The notes under the pieces: generated by a model
Databases searched by the model: none
Told to the model about the DNA's origin: nothing
Seen by the model: the letters and a program-made list of their open reading frames with translations, nothing else
Program-made: the position numbers and the translations under genes
Source: an uncultured Actinomycetes bacterium
Lineage (GTDB): Bacteria; Actinomycetota; Acidimicrobiia; Acidimicrobiales; RAAP-2
DNA length: 64,000 nt
Direction of reading: 5' to 3'
Assembly: GCA_903825895.1 (NCBI GenBank)
Contig: CAIKCI010000017.1
Span: 1-64,000, forward strand
Shown: positions 36,747-44,766 of the stretch, in pieces
How positions within the stretch are numbered: the stretch's first letter is position 1
How the letters are laid out: each line of letters opens with the position of its first letter

Positions 36747-37841
36747 GTGATCGCCAAACAACGTTCCTGGCGTCAACGGCTGGCCGGGGTGAGCGCGCTC
36801 TCCCTCGCCATCATCACTGCCGCTTGTTCTTCTCCTCCTTCAGCGTCTACCCAAAGCGCCGCTGCAGGCCAGGCAATCGGCCAGCCCAGTGTCGTCCTGA
36901 GCGGGAATTTGGCCACGGTGAGTTGCGGGGCCAGTGGCTTCTGTGCAGCAGGCGGCTCTTCCTTTGAGCCCACCCCAACTGCTCTGGTCTTGATGAGCTC
37001 GAGTGACGCTGGCACCAACTGGGTCACTCCAGCGACCCCAATTCCTCCGACGACAAGCATCAATGATCTCGCATGCTCAGCGAAGACCTGTCTCGCTGTG
37101 GGCTTTGGCGCGACCAGCGCCGCCCTCTACGGAAAAGGGTCCTCGGGTTCATGGAGTACCAGCACCTTGCCTGCGGGTGTCACTCCTCAGGCGGTGAGCT
37201 GTGTACAGGAGCGATGGTGCCTGATGATCGGGAGTTCATCTGGGGGGACGGTCGCTCAAACGACGATTCACGCTGGAGCGAAATGGTCATCACCGGTGAC
37301 CCTGCCGGCTGGAATTGGCCAGGTTCTCTCCGTGTCGTGCTCAACGATTGCACTGTGCATCACCACGGGTATCTCGCCAACCGGCCAACCCCAAGTACTT
37401 TTCACCACGAGTGGAATGAGCGGGTGGCAGTTGGCGGTCCTTCCTACTGGCCTCTCACAGATCCTGAGTGCCTCGTGCAGTTCAACATTGGAGTGTTTAG
37501 TCGTTACAAAAACTTCGACCACCTCACCAGGAGCGCTCATGAGCAACTCACCAGGAAGCACAACGTTTTCAACGGTCGCCGCTGTCGGCAACGTAGAAAA
37601 TCCAGCATCGGTATCGTGCCTCGGGAAATTATGCGCCGTTGGGGGCGCAACCACCAGTGGACAAGGAACCGTTGCGTTCGCCTACGGAGGCGTGGCGCTT
37701 CACAAGATCACCATGACCTATGTCCCGACGTCCATCATCGGCCTTTCATGCATCTCCTCTTCCGCTTGTGTTGGCATCACGACCTCAAGCCTCGTGCAGA
37801 TTGCCGTTCCACCGCTCCCGCAGCAGACAACCACTTCGTAG
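36747..37841 (+). CDS. Putative lipoprotein with seven paired-cysteine repeats
   Basis: 364 residues. A signal peptide ends at Cys27 in I-T-A-A-C, an acceptable lipobox. The mature part contains seven units of about 40-50 residues, each with a Ser/Ala-Cys, four to six residues and another Cys (S-C-G-A-S-G-F-C, A-C-S-A-K-T-C, S-C-V-Q-E-R-W-C and four more). Between them lie Trp/Ser/Thr/Gly-rich strands such as G-S-W-S-T-S-T-L-P. This suggests a seven-bladed beta-propeller with one disulfide per blade, on the outer face of the membrane. Function unknown; binding of a ligand or wall polymer is a guess. Confidence 0.8.
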   Translation: MIAKQRSWRQRLAGVSALSLAIITAACSSPPSASTQSAAAGQAIGQPSVVLSGNLATVSCGASGFCAAGGSSFEPTPTALVLMSSSDAGTNWVTPATPIPPTTSINDLACSAKTCLAVGFGATSAALYGKGSSGSWSTSTLPAGVTPQAVSCVQERWCLMIGSSSGGTVAQTTIHAGAKWSSPVTLPAGIGQVLSVSCSTIALCITTGISPTGQPQVLFTTSGMSGWQLAVLPTGLSQILSASCSSTLECLVVTKTSTTSPGALMSNSPGSTTFSTVAAVGNVENPASVSCLGKLCAVGGATTSGQGTVAFAYGGVALHKITMTYVPTSIIGLSCISSSACVGITTSSLVQIAVPPLPQQTTTS

Positions 37842-37896
37842 CGCTTCACCTGACCAAGGTGTCGTGGCCTTCACGATTTCCTGAGAAGATAGAACG

Positions 37897-38694
37897 ATGA
37901 CGTCTCCTCCGCGTGGCTGGTATCCCGATCCTGGCGGCACCACTGCATGGCGATGGTGGGATGGAGGAGCGTGGAACGAGGATCTTCACGCATATTTCCC
38001 GCCAATCGAAGGGATCGATGCAGCACAGTTAGCGAGAGAACAACACGCTGGCGGCCGCATGGCGACAATCGGCCTTGGCGCGTTCGGCCTCGCCGCTCTC
38101 GGCGCCATTGTCATTCGCGTGGCCGACACTTCATGGCTTGCGGCCATGTGGCAATGGTTTCACAGTGCCTACGACATCGCGAAAAGCGGTTCAACGAGTG
38201 CGACCTTGCCTGCCATCCCCACACAGCCCAATTGGAGTTCGACTCTTTCATCATTCCTGATCCTTCCTCTCGAAATTTTGGCGCTTGTCTTTACCTTGAC
38301 GACGCAACATCGCGCCGCAAAGATCGCGCGCGCACTCGGTCTCAAAAGTCGGATTGGGCCGACCTTTGGGGTAGTGGCCTGGTTCATTCCCCTTCTCAAC
38401 CTCGTCGTGCCCTTGATGGCCTGGCTCGATCTCTTCACCCCCCGCCACCCCGGTCGGCGAAGCCTCTGGCTTTCCTGGGCGGCGCTGTTGGTTGCCGAGC
38501 TGCTCACCGTGGGGGTTTATGCGTCTGCTGGACATTCGAACCTGGCCGTTGGGGCCCTTTCAGGGCTTCAAGTGGTGGCCTTTTTCTTGGCCATTGTGGC
38601 CGCCCAGCGGACGGTCCACAGTGTCCTCGCCGAACACGCCCTTGGAGGCCAAAGCGCGGGGGTTTCTGCACACAGGCCTGGGCGAAGCCTCTAG
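37897..38694 (+). CDS. DUF2510 plus multi-pass membrane protein
   Basis: 265 residues. The first 30 (P-R-G-W-Y-P-D-P-G-G-T-T-A-W-R-W-W-D-G) are a DUF2510 module, a short Trp-rich motif frequent at the N-terminus of actinobacterial membrane proteins. About five membrane segments follow (near 55-75, 115-135, 155-175, 190-210 and 220-240). The stretch from R-A-A-K-I-A-R-A-L-G to F-I-P-L-L-N-L-V-V-P resembles DUF4328. It is 55 bp after the lipoprotein gene on the same strand; an envelope role is inferred. Confidence 0.8.
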   Translation: MTSPPRGWYPDPGGTTAWRWWDGGAWNEDLHAYFPPIEGIDAAQLAREQHAGGRMATIGLGAFGLAALGAIVIRVADTSWLAAMWQWFHSAYDIAKSGSTSATLPAIPTQPNWSSTLSSFLILPLEILALVFTLTTQHRAAKIARALGLKSRIGPTFGVVAWFIPLLNLVVPLMAWLDLFTPRHPGRRSLWLSWAALLVAELLTVGVYASAGHSNLAVGALSGLQVVAFFLAIVAAQRTVHSVLAEHALGGQSAGVSAHRPGRSL

Positions 38695-38754
38695 GCTACG
38701 AAGTGACCACGGCGTAGCCGGGTTCTTGACATCGACGAGTAAGGAGACGCCACA

Positions 38755-39324
38755 ATGGCGAATGAAGAGTGGGGACCATTAGCTGGCCTAATCGGTACGT
38801 GGGAAGGCGCCCAAGGAATGGACGTTTCTTTTCACAATGAAAAAGGAAAAGTTGCAGAGACGCCCTATTTCGAGCGCACATCGTTTAAGCCCTTTGGCCC
38901 AGTCGCCAACGGCGAGCAAGAGCTCTATGGACTTGACTACCGCACCGCTGCATGGCGTAAAGGCGAAGAGAACGACAACCCCTTCCATACCGAAGTCGGT
39001 TACTGGTTGTGGGATGCAGCAGAAAAGCAAGTCATGCGCTGTTTCATGGTTCCTCGTGGTTCAGTCGTGATTGCCGGTGGTCCAGCAGAAGCCACGGCCA
39101 ACGAATTCGTGATGAATGCACAGCTCGGGGTCCAAACCTATGGAATTCTGTCGAACCAGTACCTCGACAAGAATGCCAAGACCATCTCTTTCGACGTCAC
39201 CATCAAGGTTGACGGTGACACCTTCTCCTACGACGAGACGACGGTCTACGAGCACTACCGGAGCCCCGAGCCCATCATCCACACTGACCGCAACACCCTG
39301 ACCCGAACCTCGCACGACGCCTAG
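38755..39324 (+). CDS. Nitrobindin-like heme-binding beta-barrel protein
   Basis: A 189-residue protein of the FABP/THAP4-like beta-barrel group. The start G-P-L-A-G-L-I-G-T-W-E-G-A-Q-G matches the family's G-T-W-x-G-x-G, with Gln replacing the usual residue between Ala and Gly, and the end has H-T-D-R-N-T-L-T-R with a candidate heme-ligand His. Relatives bind ferric heme and convert peroxynitrite to nitrate. It is somewhat longer than the 160-residue nitrobindins. AAGGAG precedes the ATG. Whether the heme site is functional is not certain. Confidence 0.8.
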   Translation: MANEEWGPLAGLIGTWEGAQGMDVSFHNEKGKVAETPYFERTSFKPFGPVANGEQELYGLDYRTAAWRKGEENDNPFHTEVGYWLWDAAEKQVMRCFMVPRGSVVIAGGPAEATANEFVMNAQLGVQTYGILSNQYLDKNAKTISFDVTIKVDGDTFSYDETTVYEHYRSPEPIIHTDRNTLTRTSHDA

Positions 39325-39350
39325 GCGTCGACGAGATTCATCACACCATC

Positions 39351-40568
39351 ATGCTTGCTTGGTCAGAAGAGCATCTTGCGATCCAAGATGCGGTCCGCCG
39401 TTTTGTCGACGAAGAAATTCGTCCCGTCCTTGATGACATCGAACACGAAGGGGTGCCTCCCTACGCCGTCATGCGATCGATGTTTAAGACCTTTGGCATG
39501 GACGAGATGGCGCGGGAGAACTTCAAGCGCCAACTTGATCGAAAGCTCAGTGGCGACGAAGGGTCAGTAGAGCGACGTCCAAATAGCCAAGCCGGGATGA
39601 CCCTGATCCCCATCATTGAGTTATGTCGCGTCAGCCCGGGACTGGTGACGTCAATGGGCGTCTCGACCGGACTTGCTGCCGGCACGATTATGAAACTGGG
39701 TACGCCAGAGCAGATGGAGCGTTGGGGTCTTGACCTGATGACCCTCGACAAAGTTGGTGCCTGGGCGATTACCGAGCCTGATTCAGGCTCTGATGCGCTG
39801 GGCGGCATGCGAACCTCTGCGGTCCGAGATGGTGACGACTACGTCATTAATGGTTCAAAGACGTGGATTACCAACGGTCCCTACGCCGACACGATCGTTC
39901 TTTACGCCAAGCTTGATGACGGAAGCGGAACGGAACTTCGTGATCGTCGAGTCGTGACCTTTGTCCTTGATGCAGGGATGGAAGGACTGACGCAATCCAA
40001 GCCCATGCGCAAGATGGGGCAAAAGGCGTCGCCAACTGGTGAGGTCTTCTTGAGCGATGTACGCGTTGGTAAAGATCGACTCTTAGGAGGAACCGAAGAG
40101 CCTAAGGGTGGAGGACGCCAAAGCGCCAAAGACAATTTCGTCACCGAACGAGCAGGTGTGGCTGCGATGTCATTAGGCATTATTGAAGAGTGCCAGCGTC
40201 TCTCCATTGACTACGCCAAGCAGCGCAAGTTGTGGGGAAAGCCCATCAGTGACTACCAACTCATCCAACTTAAATTGGCCAACATGGAAGTCGCCCGACT
40301 CAACGTCCAGAACCTCGTCTTCCGGCACGTTGAAACGGTGAGCACGGGAGCGGCAACTACGATGGCTGAAGCATCGGCGATGAAGTTGTACTCCGCCCGT
40401 GCAGCTGTTGAAGTGGCGAACGAAGCCATTCAACTCTTTGGCGGTAACGGTTACATCTCTGAATATCGCGTTGAGCAACTCGCTCGTGACGCTCGAGTCC
40501 TTCAGATCTACGCCGGAACCGATGAGATGCAGATCATCGCCATCGCCAAGGATCTCCTTGCCGATTAA
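39351..40568 (+). CDS. Acyl-CoA dehydrogenase
   Basis: A 405-residue flavoprotein. Landmarks: A-I-T-E-P-D-S-G-S-D near residue 145 (FAD and substrate contact), W-I-T-N-G near 172, and the C-terminal L-F-G-G-N-G-Y-I-S-E-Y with Y-A-G-T-D-E. The Glu that acts as base in medium-chain enzymes (E-G-T) is Ala here, while Glu266 in V-T-E-R-A-G-V-A sits where isovaleryl-CoA dehydrogenase has its base. This points to a branched- or long-chain type. It lies 26 bp behind the nitrobindin-like gene. Confidence 0.93.
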   Translation: MLAWSEEHLAIQDAVRRFVDEEIRPVLDDIEHEGVPPYAVMRSMFKTFGMDEMARENFKRQLDRKLSGDEGSVERRPNSQAGMTLIPIIELCRVSPGLVTSMGVSTGLAAGTIMKLGTPEQMERWGLDLMTLDKVGAWAITEPDSGSDALGGMRTSAVRDGDDYVINGSKTWITNGPYADTIVLYAKLDDGSGTELRDRRVVTFVLDAGMEGLTQSKPMRKMGQKASPTGEVFLSDVRVGKDRLLGGTEEPKGGGRQSAKDNFVTERAGVAAMSLGIIEECQRLSIDYAKQRKLWGKPISDYQLIQLKLANMEVARLNVQNLVFRHVETVSTGAATTMAEASAMKLYSARAAVEVANEAIQLFGGNGYISEYRVEQLARDARVLQIYAGTDEMQIIAIAKDLLAD

Positions 40569-40592
40569 GGCAGTGCTTGGTGAGCGATCACT

Positions 40593-41162
40593 ATGAGCAC
40601 GTCGCTCATTTTGAGTTCTCTCCAGCGGCGAATCGCGGCGCTTCATTCTCTTTATTACGAAGCGGTCGAAACAATGACGGTTGACCAGGTCAACTATGTC
40701 GAACGTGTTCCGGTTCTCCCCATTGCCTTTTCACTGTTTCACCAAGCCCAACTCGAAGATACCGCCGTCATCATGCTGAACGGCCCAGGGCCCATCTGGA
40801 ATGACGAATGGAAGACGTCGGTAAAACTCGGTGTTGACGACCACGGAAAAGAGCGAAGCGTTGAAGAGATGGTTGAGCAACGAATCGGCGACTACAGCGT
40901 CTTCTGTGACTACCAACGGACCGTCTTCGAGAATACTGAGGCGTGGCTCAGCGGTCTTGACCCCGAAGAGCTGACCCGACTCGTTGTCCCCCGGCCGCTT
41001 CCGCCACAACTGGCATCTACGTTTTCAGCGCGCGTCGCCGATGAGACTGGCATCACGGTGCTTGACGGAATCGAATGCTGGATCTATCAACATGGGCTGC
41101 GCCACATGGGGGAGATCGAACACGCCCGAGCTCTCGTTGGCCTCCAAGGGATGACGTCGTAA
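40593..41162 (+). CDS. DinB-like four-helix protein
   Basis: 189 residues, mostly helical. Three His in DinB-type spacing are visible: His in S-L-F-H-Q-A-Q near residue 50 and two in H-G-L-R-H-M-G-E-I-E-H near residues 169-173, fitting the metal site of DinB/YfiT proteins. Such proteins act as thiol-dependent S-transferases (bacillithiol or mycothiol) or have unknown roles. It is 24 bp after the acyl-CoA dehydrogenase gene and likely in the same transcript. Confidence 0.75.
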   Translation: MSTSLILSSLQRRIAALHSLYYEAVETMTVDQVNYVERVPVLPIAFSLFHQAQLEDTAVIMLNGPGPIWNDEWKTSVKLGVDDHGKERSVEEMVEQRIGDYSVFCDYQRTVFENTEAWLSGLDPEELTRLVVPRPLPPQLASTFSARVADETGITVLDGIECWIYQHGLRHMGEIEHARALVGLQGMTS

Positions 41163-41198
41163 CACTCTTACACTTCGGAGGACTCGCGAATCAGGTCT

Positions 41199-41225
41199 AA
41201 CCTTGGAACACTGTTCGACAAGGTT
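41199..41225. promoter_or_regulatory. Nested inverted repeat upstream of thioredoxin
   Basis: AACCTTG and CAAGGTT enclose GAACA-C-TGTTC, itself an inverted repeat. It lies about 65 bp before the thioredoxin ATG in a 129-bp gap. It could be an operator or the end of the preceding transcript; no T run follows. Confidence 0.45.
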
Positions 41226-41291
41226 GCTCGCTCGAGCTGTTCGCACAGTCACACTGCGAGAAAACGTTCCTCGAGAAAAGAAAAGGAAGAT

Positions 41292-41663
41292 ATGTCGGCA
41301 CTCCAAGAACTTACAAAAGAGAGTTTTGAATCCACTGTTTTCGGCCAAGGAACCGTTGTCGTTGACTTTTGGGCATCATGGTGCGGACCATGTATGGCAT
41401 TCGCCCCCGTCTACGAAGCCGCAGCTGAGGCGCACCCCGATGTTCAGTTCACCAAAGTCAATACCGAAGAAGAGCAAGAGTTAGCCCAAGAAGCATCCAT
41501 CATGTCGATTCCTACGCTGATGGTCTTTCGTGATGGTGTCCTTCTCTACCGAGAAGCAGGGGCACTCTCGGCATCAGGGTTCGAAGCACTTCTCAAACAA
41601 GTTCAAGAACTCGACATGGACCAAGTCAGAGCTGAGATCGCTGGGAAGCAAGAAGTACAGTAA
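41292..41663 (+). CDS. trxA: Thioredoxin
   Basis: A 123-residue thioredoxin with active site W-C-G-P-C (Cys31, Cys34) and cis-Pro in M-S-I-P-T-L-M-V-F. It has the family's V-V-D-F-W-A-S-W strand and a short acidic extension at the C-terminus. It reduces protein disulfides. AAGGAAG precedes the ATG. The stop is 5 bp before the amidase gene, so they may be cotranscribed. Confidence 0.95.
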   Translation: MSALQELTKESFESTVFGQGTVVVDFWASWCGPCMAFAPVYEAAAEAHPDVQFTKVNTEEEQELAQEASIMSIPTLMVFRDGVLLYREAGALSASGFEALLKQVQELDMDQVRAEIAGKQEVQ

Positions 41664-41668
41664 GGGTC

Positions 41669-42712
41669 ATGACCTTTGCTGAATCACCGGTCGTCACCTT
41701 TGAGGTCGACCACGAAGGTGATCCTCACGATTTGGTCTATACCCTTGGTGGAGCTGAAGCCCGTGCGTCTCTGGTTCCAGGTTCAATTTTAGATACGTCG
41801 ACATTGGACTGTTTTGCCGGAAAAGTTACCTCCGTCCACGATCACGTCAGTGAGGTCTGCGACCCACGCTGTCTGAATCCCCAAACCGGTCCTTTTTATA
41901 TCGAAGGAGCCGAGCCGGGCGACACGCTGGCGGTCCACTTTGCCAAAATCGAGCCAAGGAATACCTTCGGCTTTTCCACATCGGTTCCCTTGTTCGGGTC
42001 ACTCACGGCCACGGGTTTTACCGCCATGCTTCACCAGCCGCTCCCCGAGATGACCTGGCGCTATGACCTTGACCTCGAAGCACGGACCGTTCGCTACGAA
42101 GCAAGAGAGAGCGAAGCGTTTTATACACTCCCTCTCGATCCAATGCATGGGACTGTCGGTGTTGCGCCCGCGTTGAACGAAGCGCGTTCTTCGCTCACTC
42201 CAGGCGACTGGGGCGGCAACATGGACACTCCTGAAATGCGCGTTGGAACGACCTGTTTTCTTGGTGTCAATGTTGAAGGTGCATTGTTCAGCTTTGGCGA
42301 CGGCCACGCCCGACAGGGTGAAGGGGAGACCTGCGGCGTGGCCGTTGAAACGGCGATGGACTCTGTTCTCGTGATCGATCTCATCAAAGGTGGTCCTCGG
42401 ACCGCATGGCCCCGTTTAGAAAACGACCGGGACATTATGACAACCGGCTCCACGAGGCCTCTTGAAGATGCATTTCGGATTTCACAAGTCGAGATGGTCC
42501 ACTGGGTCAGCGAACTAACGGGACTCTCGATGATGGATGCGTACCAATTCGTCACACAAGCCGTCGAGTCACCCATCGCCAATGTCGTGGACACGAACTA
42601 CACGGTGGTGGCAAAGATGAAGAAGGCCTACATCCCGGGATGTAACCCCATGGGCGGAATCCATGAACGGCTCAAGCAACTTGGTGCTGCCTACCTCGCA
42701 TCCCTCACATGA
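41669..42712 (+). CDS. Acetamidase/formamidase family protein
   Basis: 347 residues of the FmdA/AmdA family, which hydrolyses formamide, acetamide or related short amides to ammonia and acid. Family marks: early E-G-A-E-P-G-D-T-L-A-V, M-H-G-T-V-G-V-A-P region with G-x-W-G-G-N-M-D-T-P, and F-S-F-G-D-G-H-A-R-Q-G-E-G-E. These residues include His and Asp positions around the zinc-like site. No amide transporter is adjacent, but a membrane protein gene overlaps its end by four bases. Confidence 0.9.
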   Translation: MTFAESPVVTFEVDHEGDPHDLVYTLGGAEARASLVPGSILDTSTLDCFAGKVTSVHDHVSEVCDPRCLNPQTGPFYIEGAEPGDTLAVHFAKIEPRNTFGFSTSVPLFGSLTATGFTAMLHQPLPEMTWRYDLDLEARTVRYEARESEAFYTLPLDPMHGTVGVAPALNEARSSLTPGDWGGNMDTPEMRVGTTCFLGVNVEGALFSFGDGHARQGEGETCGVAVETAMDSVLVIDLIKGGPRTAWPRLENDRDIMTTGSTRPLEDAFRISQVEMVHWVSELTGLSMMDAYQFVTQAVESPIANVVDTNYTVVAKMKKAYIPGCNPMGGIHERLKQLGAAYLASLT

Positions 42713-43371
42713 GCCATTTAGTTCTGCAGATCCTGCCCCTGGCCTGTGGCGCGGCGATTAGTCCAACCTTGTTGATGATTGCCGTGCTGTCGCTTTCTTC
42801 ACCGGTCACTCCGCTTCGTTGTGGCTGGGCGGTGGTGGCGGGAAGTGTGCTTGCTCTGAGTGTCTATACCGTTGTCGGTCTCCTCATCGGATCAGCGTTT
42901 CACCACAGTCAACATAAAATCATTGACGAAGTCATTGCCTTTGCCGCAGCAGCACTGCTCGCCGGGTTGGCGTTCCGCCAGTATCTCAGCCTCGGAAAGC
43001 CGGCAAAGGGAAAATCATTGGCTCAACGGCTGAATCAAACCTCTCCACGAGCGTATTTCGTCGCCGGGATGGCCACCATGTTCGTCAACATCACCTCGAT
43101 TGTTCTTTTCTTGCCAGCAATTCGAGATATTTCAAAGTCCAACGCGGGGCTTGGCTCATGCGTGGTTGCGCTTGCCGTACTCTTTCTCTTTTTGCAACTT
43201 CCCGTCGTAGTACCCGTTGGCGTAATCTCCGTACTCGGGAAACGAGCGATGCCACTGCTGGCCAAACTCCATCACGATATTACGACCTACACCGTACAAA
43301 TCACCATTGGTGTCGAGATTTTCTTCTTCTTCTACTTCTTCATTAAGGGGATTGTGGAGCTTACGTCGTAA
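42709..43371 (+). CDS. GAP/SfLAP-type membrane protein
   Basis: 220 residues with six membrane segments (about 5-25, 40-62, 68-88, 115-135, 145-170 and 185-210). It has the LysE-like layout of the GAP family, known in mycobacteria for roles in surface lipid export: start L-x-L-A-C-G-A-A-I-S-P-T and the central F-V-A-G-M-A-T-M-F-V-N. It starts by ATGA overlap with the amidase gene. Small-molecule or lipid export is inferred from the family; the cargo is unknown. Confidence 0.82.
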   Translation: MSHLVLQILPLACGAAISPTLLMIAVLSLSSPVTPLRCGWAVVAGSVLALSVYTVVGLLIGSAFHHSQHKIIDEVIAFAAAALLAGLAFRQYLSLGKPAKGKSLAQRLNQTSPRAYFVAGMATMFVNITSIVLFLPAIRDISKSNAGLGSCVVALAVLFLFLQLPVVVPVGVISVLGKRAMPLLAKLHHDITTYTVQITIGVEIFFFFYFFIKGIVELTS

Positions 43372-43409
43372 GGGTGAACTTCTTACGTGACGACTCGACC
43401 GTCATTCAC

Positions 43410-43415
43410 TAGAGT
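43410..43415 (+). promoter_or_regulatory. Candidate -10 element for the SDR gene at 43423
   Basis: TAGAGT ends 7 nt before ATG 43423. It selects this ATG over in-frame starts at 43417 and 43387. Confidence 0.45.
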
Positions 43416-43422
43416 CATGACT

Positions 43423-44220
43423 ATGGCTCATCAACGAACAATTGTCGTCACCGGTTCCGCCTCTGGCATGGGGGCCGCAACACTGAAACGCCTCGTCGCC
43501 AACGGGGACCGTGTGATTGGCGTCGACCTCCACGATGCAGACGTTGTCGCAGATCTTGGCACTCCCGAAGGACGCCAGAGTGCCGTCGAAGCGATCCAGG
43601 AACTTTCACAAGGCGTTCTCGACGGACTTGTTACCTTCGCCGGGAAGGGCGGGCTACCCAATCGAGCGGGAAGTCTCCTCGTCGCTGTGAACTATTTCGG
43701 CACCGTCAAACTGCTTGAGAGCCTTCGGCCACTGCTCGCCAAAGGAACAAACTCAGCGGCGATAGCCATCGCGTCGAATTCGATGACCTGTCAGCCTGGG
43801 GTTCCACTTGACGTCGTCAACCTCTGTCTCGGCGACGATGAAGACGGAGCTCACGTCGCGGCCGATACTGCGGGATCGATTCAGACCTACCCCGCTACAA
43901 AGTTGGCTGTCACCCGTTGGGTTCGCCACCACGCACCGAGCCCGGAGTGGGCGGGAGCCGGCATTACCCTCAACGTCATCGCCCCTGGCGCTGTGCAAAC
44001 GCCACTGCTGAAAGAGACCCAGGACGATGAGATCCTCGGCCCAATGCTGGCGGCGTTTCCAATTCCCATTGGCCGCAACGGCACCGCTGAGGAACTCGCC
44101 GGCGTCGTGGCCTTCCTTCTCGGCCCCGATGCGCGCTTTTTTTGTGGCTCAGCGCTTATCGTTGATGGAGGAACCGAGGCCTCATTGAGAGCGGATGATC
44201 TCCCCTCGCCGATGGCCTAA
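43423..44220 (+). CDS. Short-chain dehydrogenase/reductase
   Basis: About 265 residues. Coenzyme motif T-G-S-A-S-G-M-G near residue 10, acidic D in G-V-D-L-H-D favouring NAD(H), S-N-S-M strand, catalytic Y-P-A-T-K and the classical N-V-I-A-P-G-A-V-Q-T-P. The segment normally read N-N-A-G is T-F-A-G here. The C-terminal S-A-L-I-V-D-G-G is typical. It looks like a 3-alpha-hydroxysteroid-dehydrogenase-type enzyme, which is only a suggestion. It leads a four-gene plus-strand run. Confidence 0.9.
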   Translation: MAHQRTIVVTGSASGMGAATLKRLVANGDRVIGVDLHDADVVADLGTPEGRQSAVEAIQELSQGVLDGLVTFAGKGGLPNRAGSLLVAVNYFGTVKLLESLRPLLAKGTNSAAIAIASNSMTCQPGVPLDVVNLCLGDDEDGAHVAADTAGSIQTYPATKLAVTRWVRHHAPSPEWAGAGITLNVIAPGAVQTPLLKETQDDEILGPMLAAFPIPIGRNGTAEELAGVVAFLLGPDARFFCGSALIVDGGTEASLRADDLPSPMA

Positions 44221-44282
44221 GTTTTAGAATAATCTGTGGCTCAGCCATTCAGTATGAAAAAGATCAACAGAAGGGTAAAACC

Positions 44283-44762
44283 GTGAGCATTCTCGAAGAA
44301 GCGCCAAGTGCACTGTTACGCCGTCAAGAGGACCTTCCCTTTGTGAACATCGGCGACGGAAGCCAGCTCCAAGTCCTCCAAGTTGATCTGGTCAACGGCG
44401 TTTGGATCATCCGTAACCGCTTTGCACCAGGGACGATCGTCCAGAAGCATAAACACACGGGATCGGTCTATGCCTTCACGAACTCCGGAGCATGGCACTA
44501 CCTCGAATCATCAGAATCCGTGAATGTCGCTGGGTCTTACCTCTACGAACCTGCAGGAAGTGTTCACACACTGCATGTTCTCGATGACAACACTGAGCTC
44601 ACCGATGTCTGGTTCGCTATTCACGGCGCCAATCTGAATATGAATGAACTCGGTGGTATTGACTACATCATTGACGCACAGACGGTCTACGACTTTTACC
44701 GTGCCGCGTGCAAAGAAGAACATGGTCTTTCCGATCCCCCGGTGATTGTCATCAACAGTTAG
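44283..44762 (+). CDS. 2,4'-dihydroxyacetophenone dioxygenase-like cupin
   Basis: A 159-residue single cupin. Metal-ligand pattern H-K-H-T-G-S-V-Y near residues 60-67 with Glu/His equivalents in Y-E-P-A-G-S-V-H-T-L near residue 97. The length and flanking W-H-Y-L segment match the dihydroxyacetophenone dioxygenase family, where iron cleaves the C-C bond beside a carbonyl. Many members have no tested activity. It follows GAAGGG with a GTG start and lies five bases before the next gene. Confidence 0.8.
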   Translation: MSILEEAPSALLRRQEDLPFVNIGDGSQLQVLQVDLVNGVWIIRNRFAPGTIVQKHKHTGSVYAFTNSGAWHYLESSESVNVAGSYLYEPAGSVHTLHVLDDNTELTDVWFAIHGANLNMNELGGIDYIIDAQTVYDFYRAACKEEHGLSDPPVIVINS

Positions 44763-44766
44763 CTCT

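Noticed and set aside
41206-41216. GAAC-ACT-GTTC as a LexA (SOS) box
   Set aside because: The actinobacterial SOS box has four bases between GAAC and GTTC; here there are three, and no DNA-repair gene follows.
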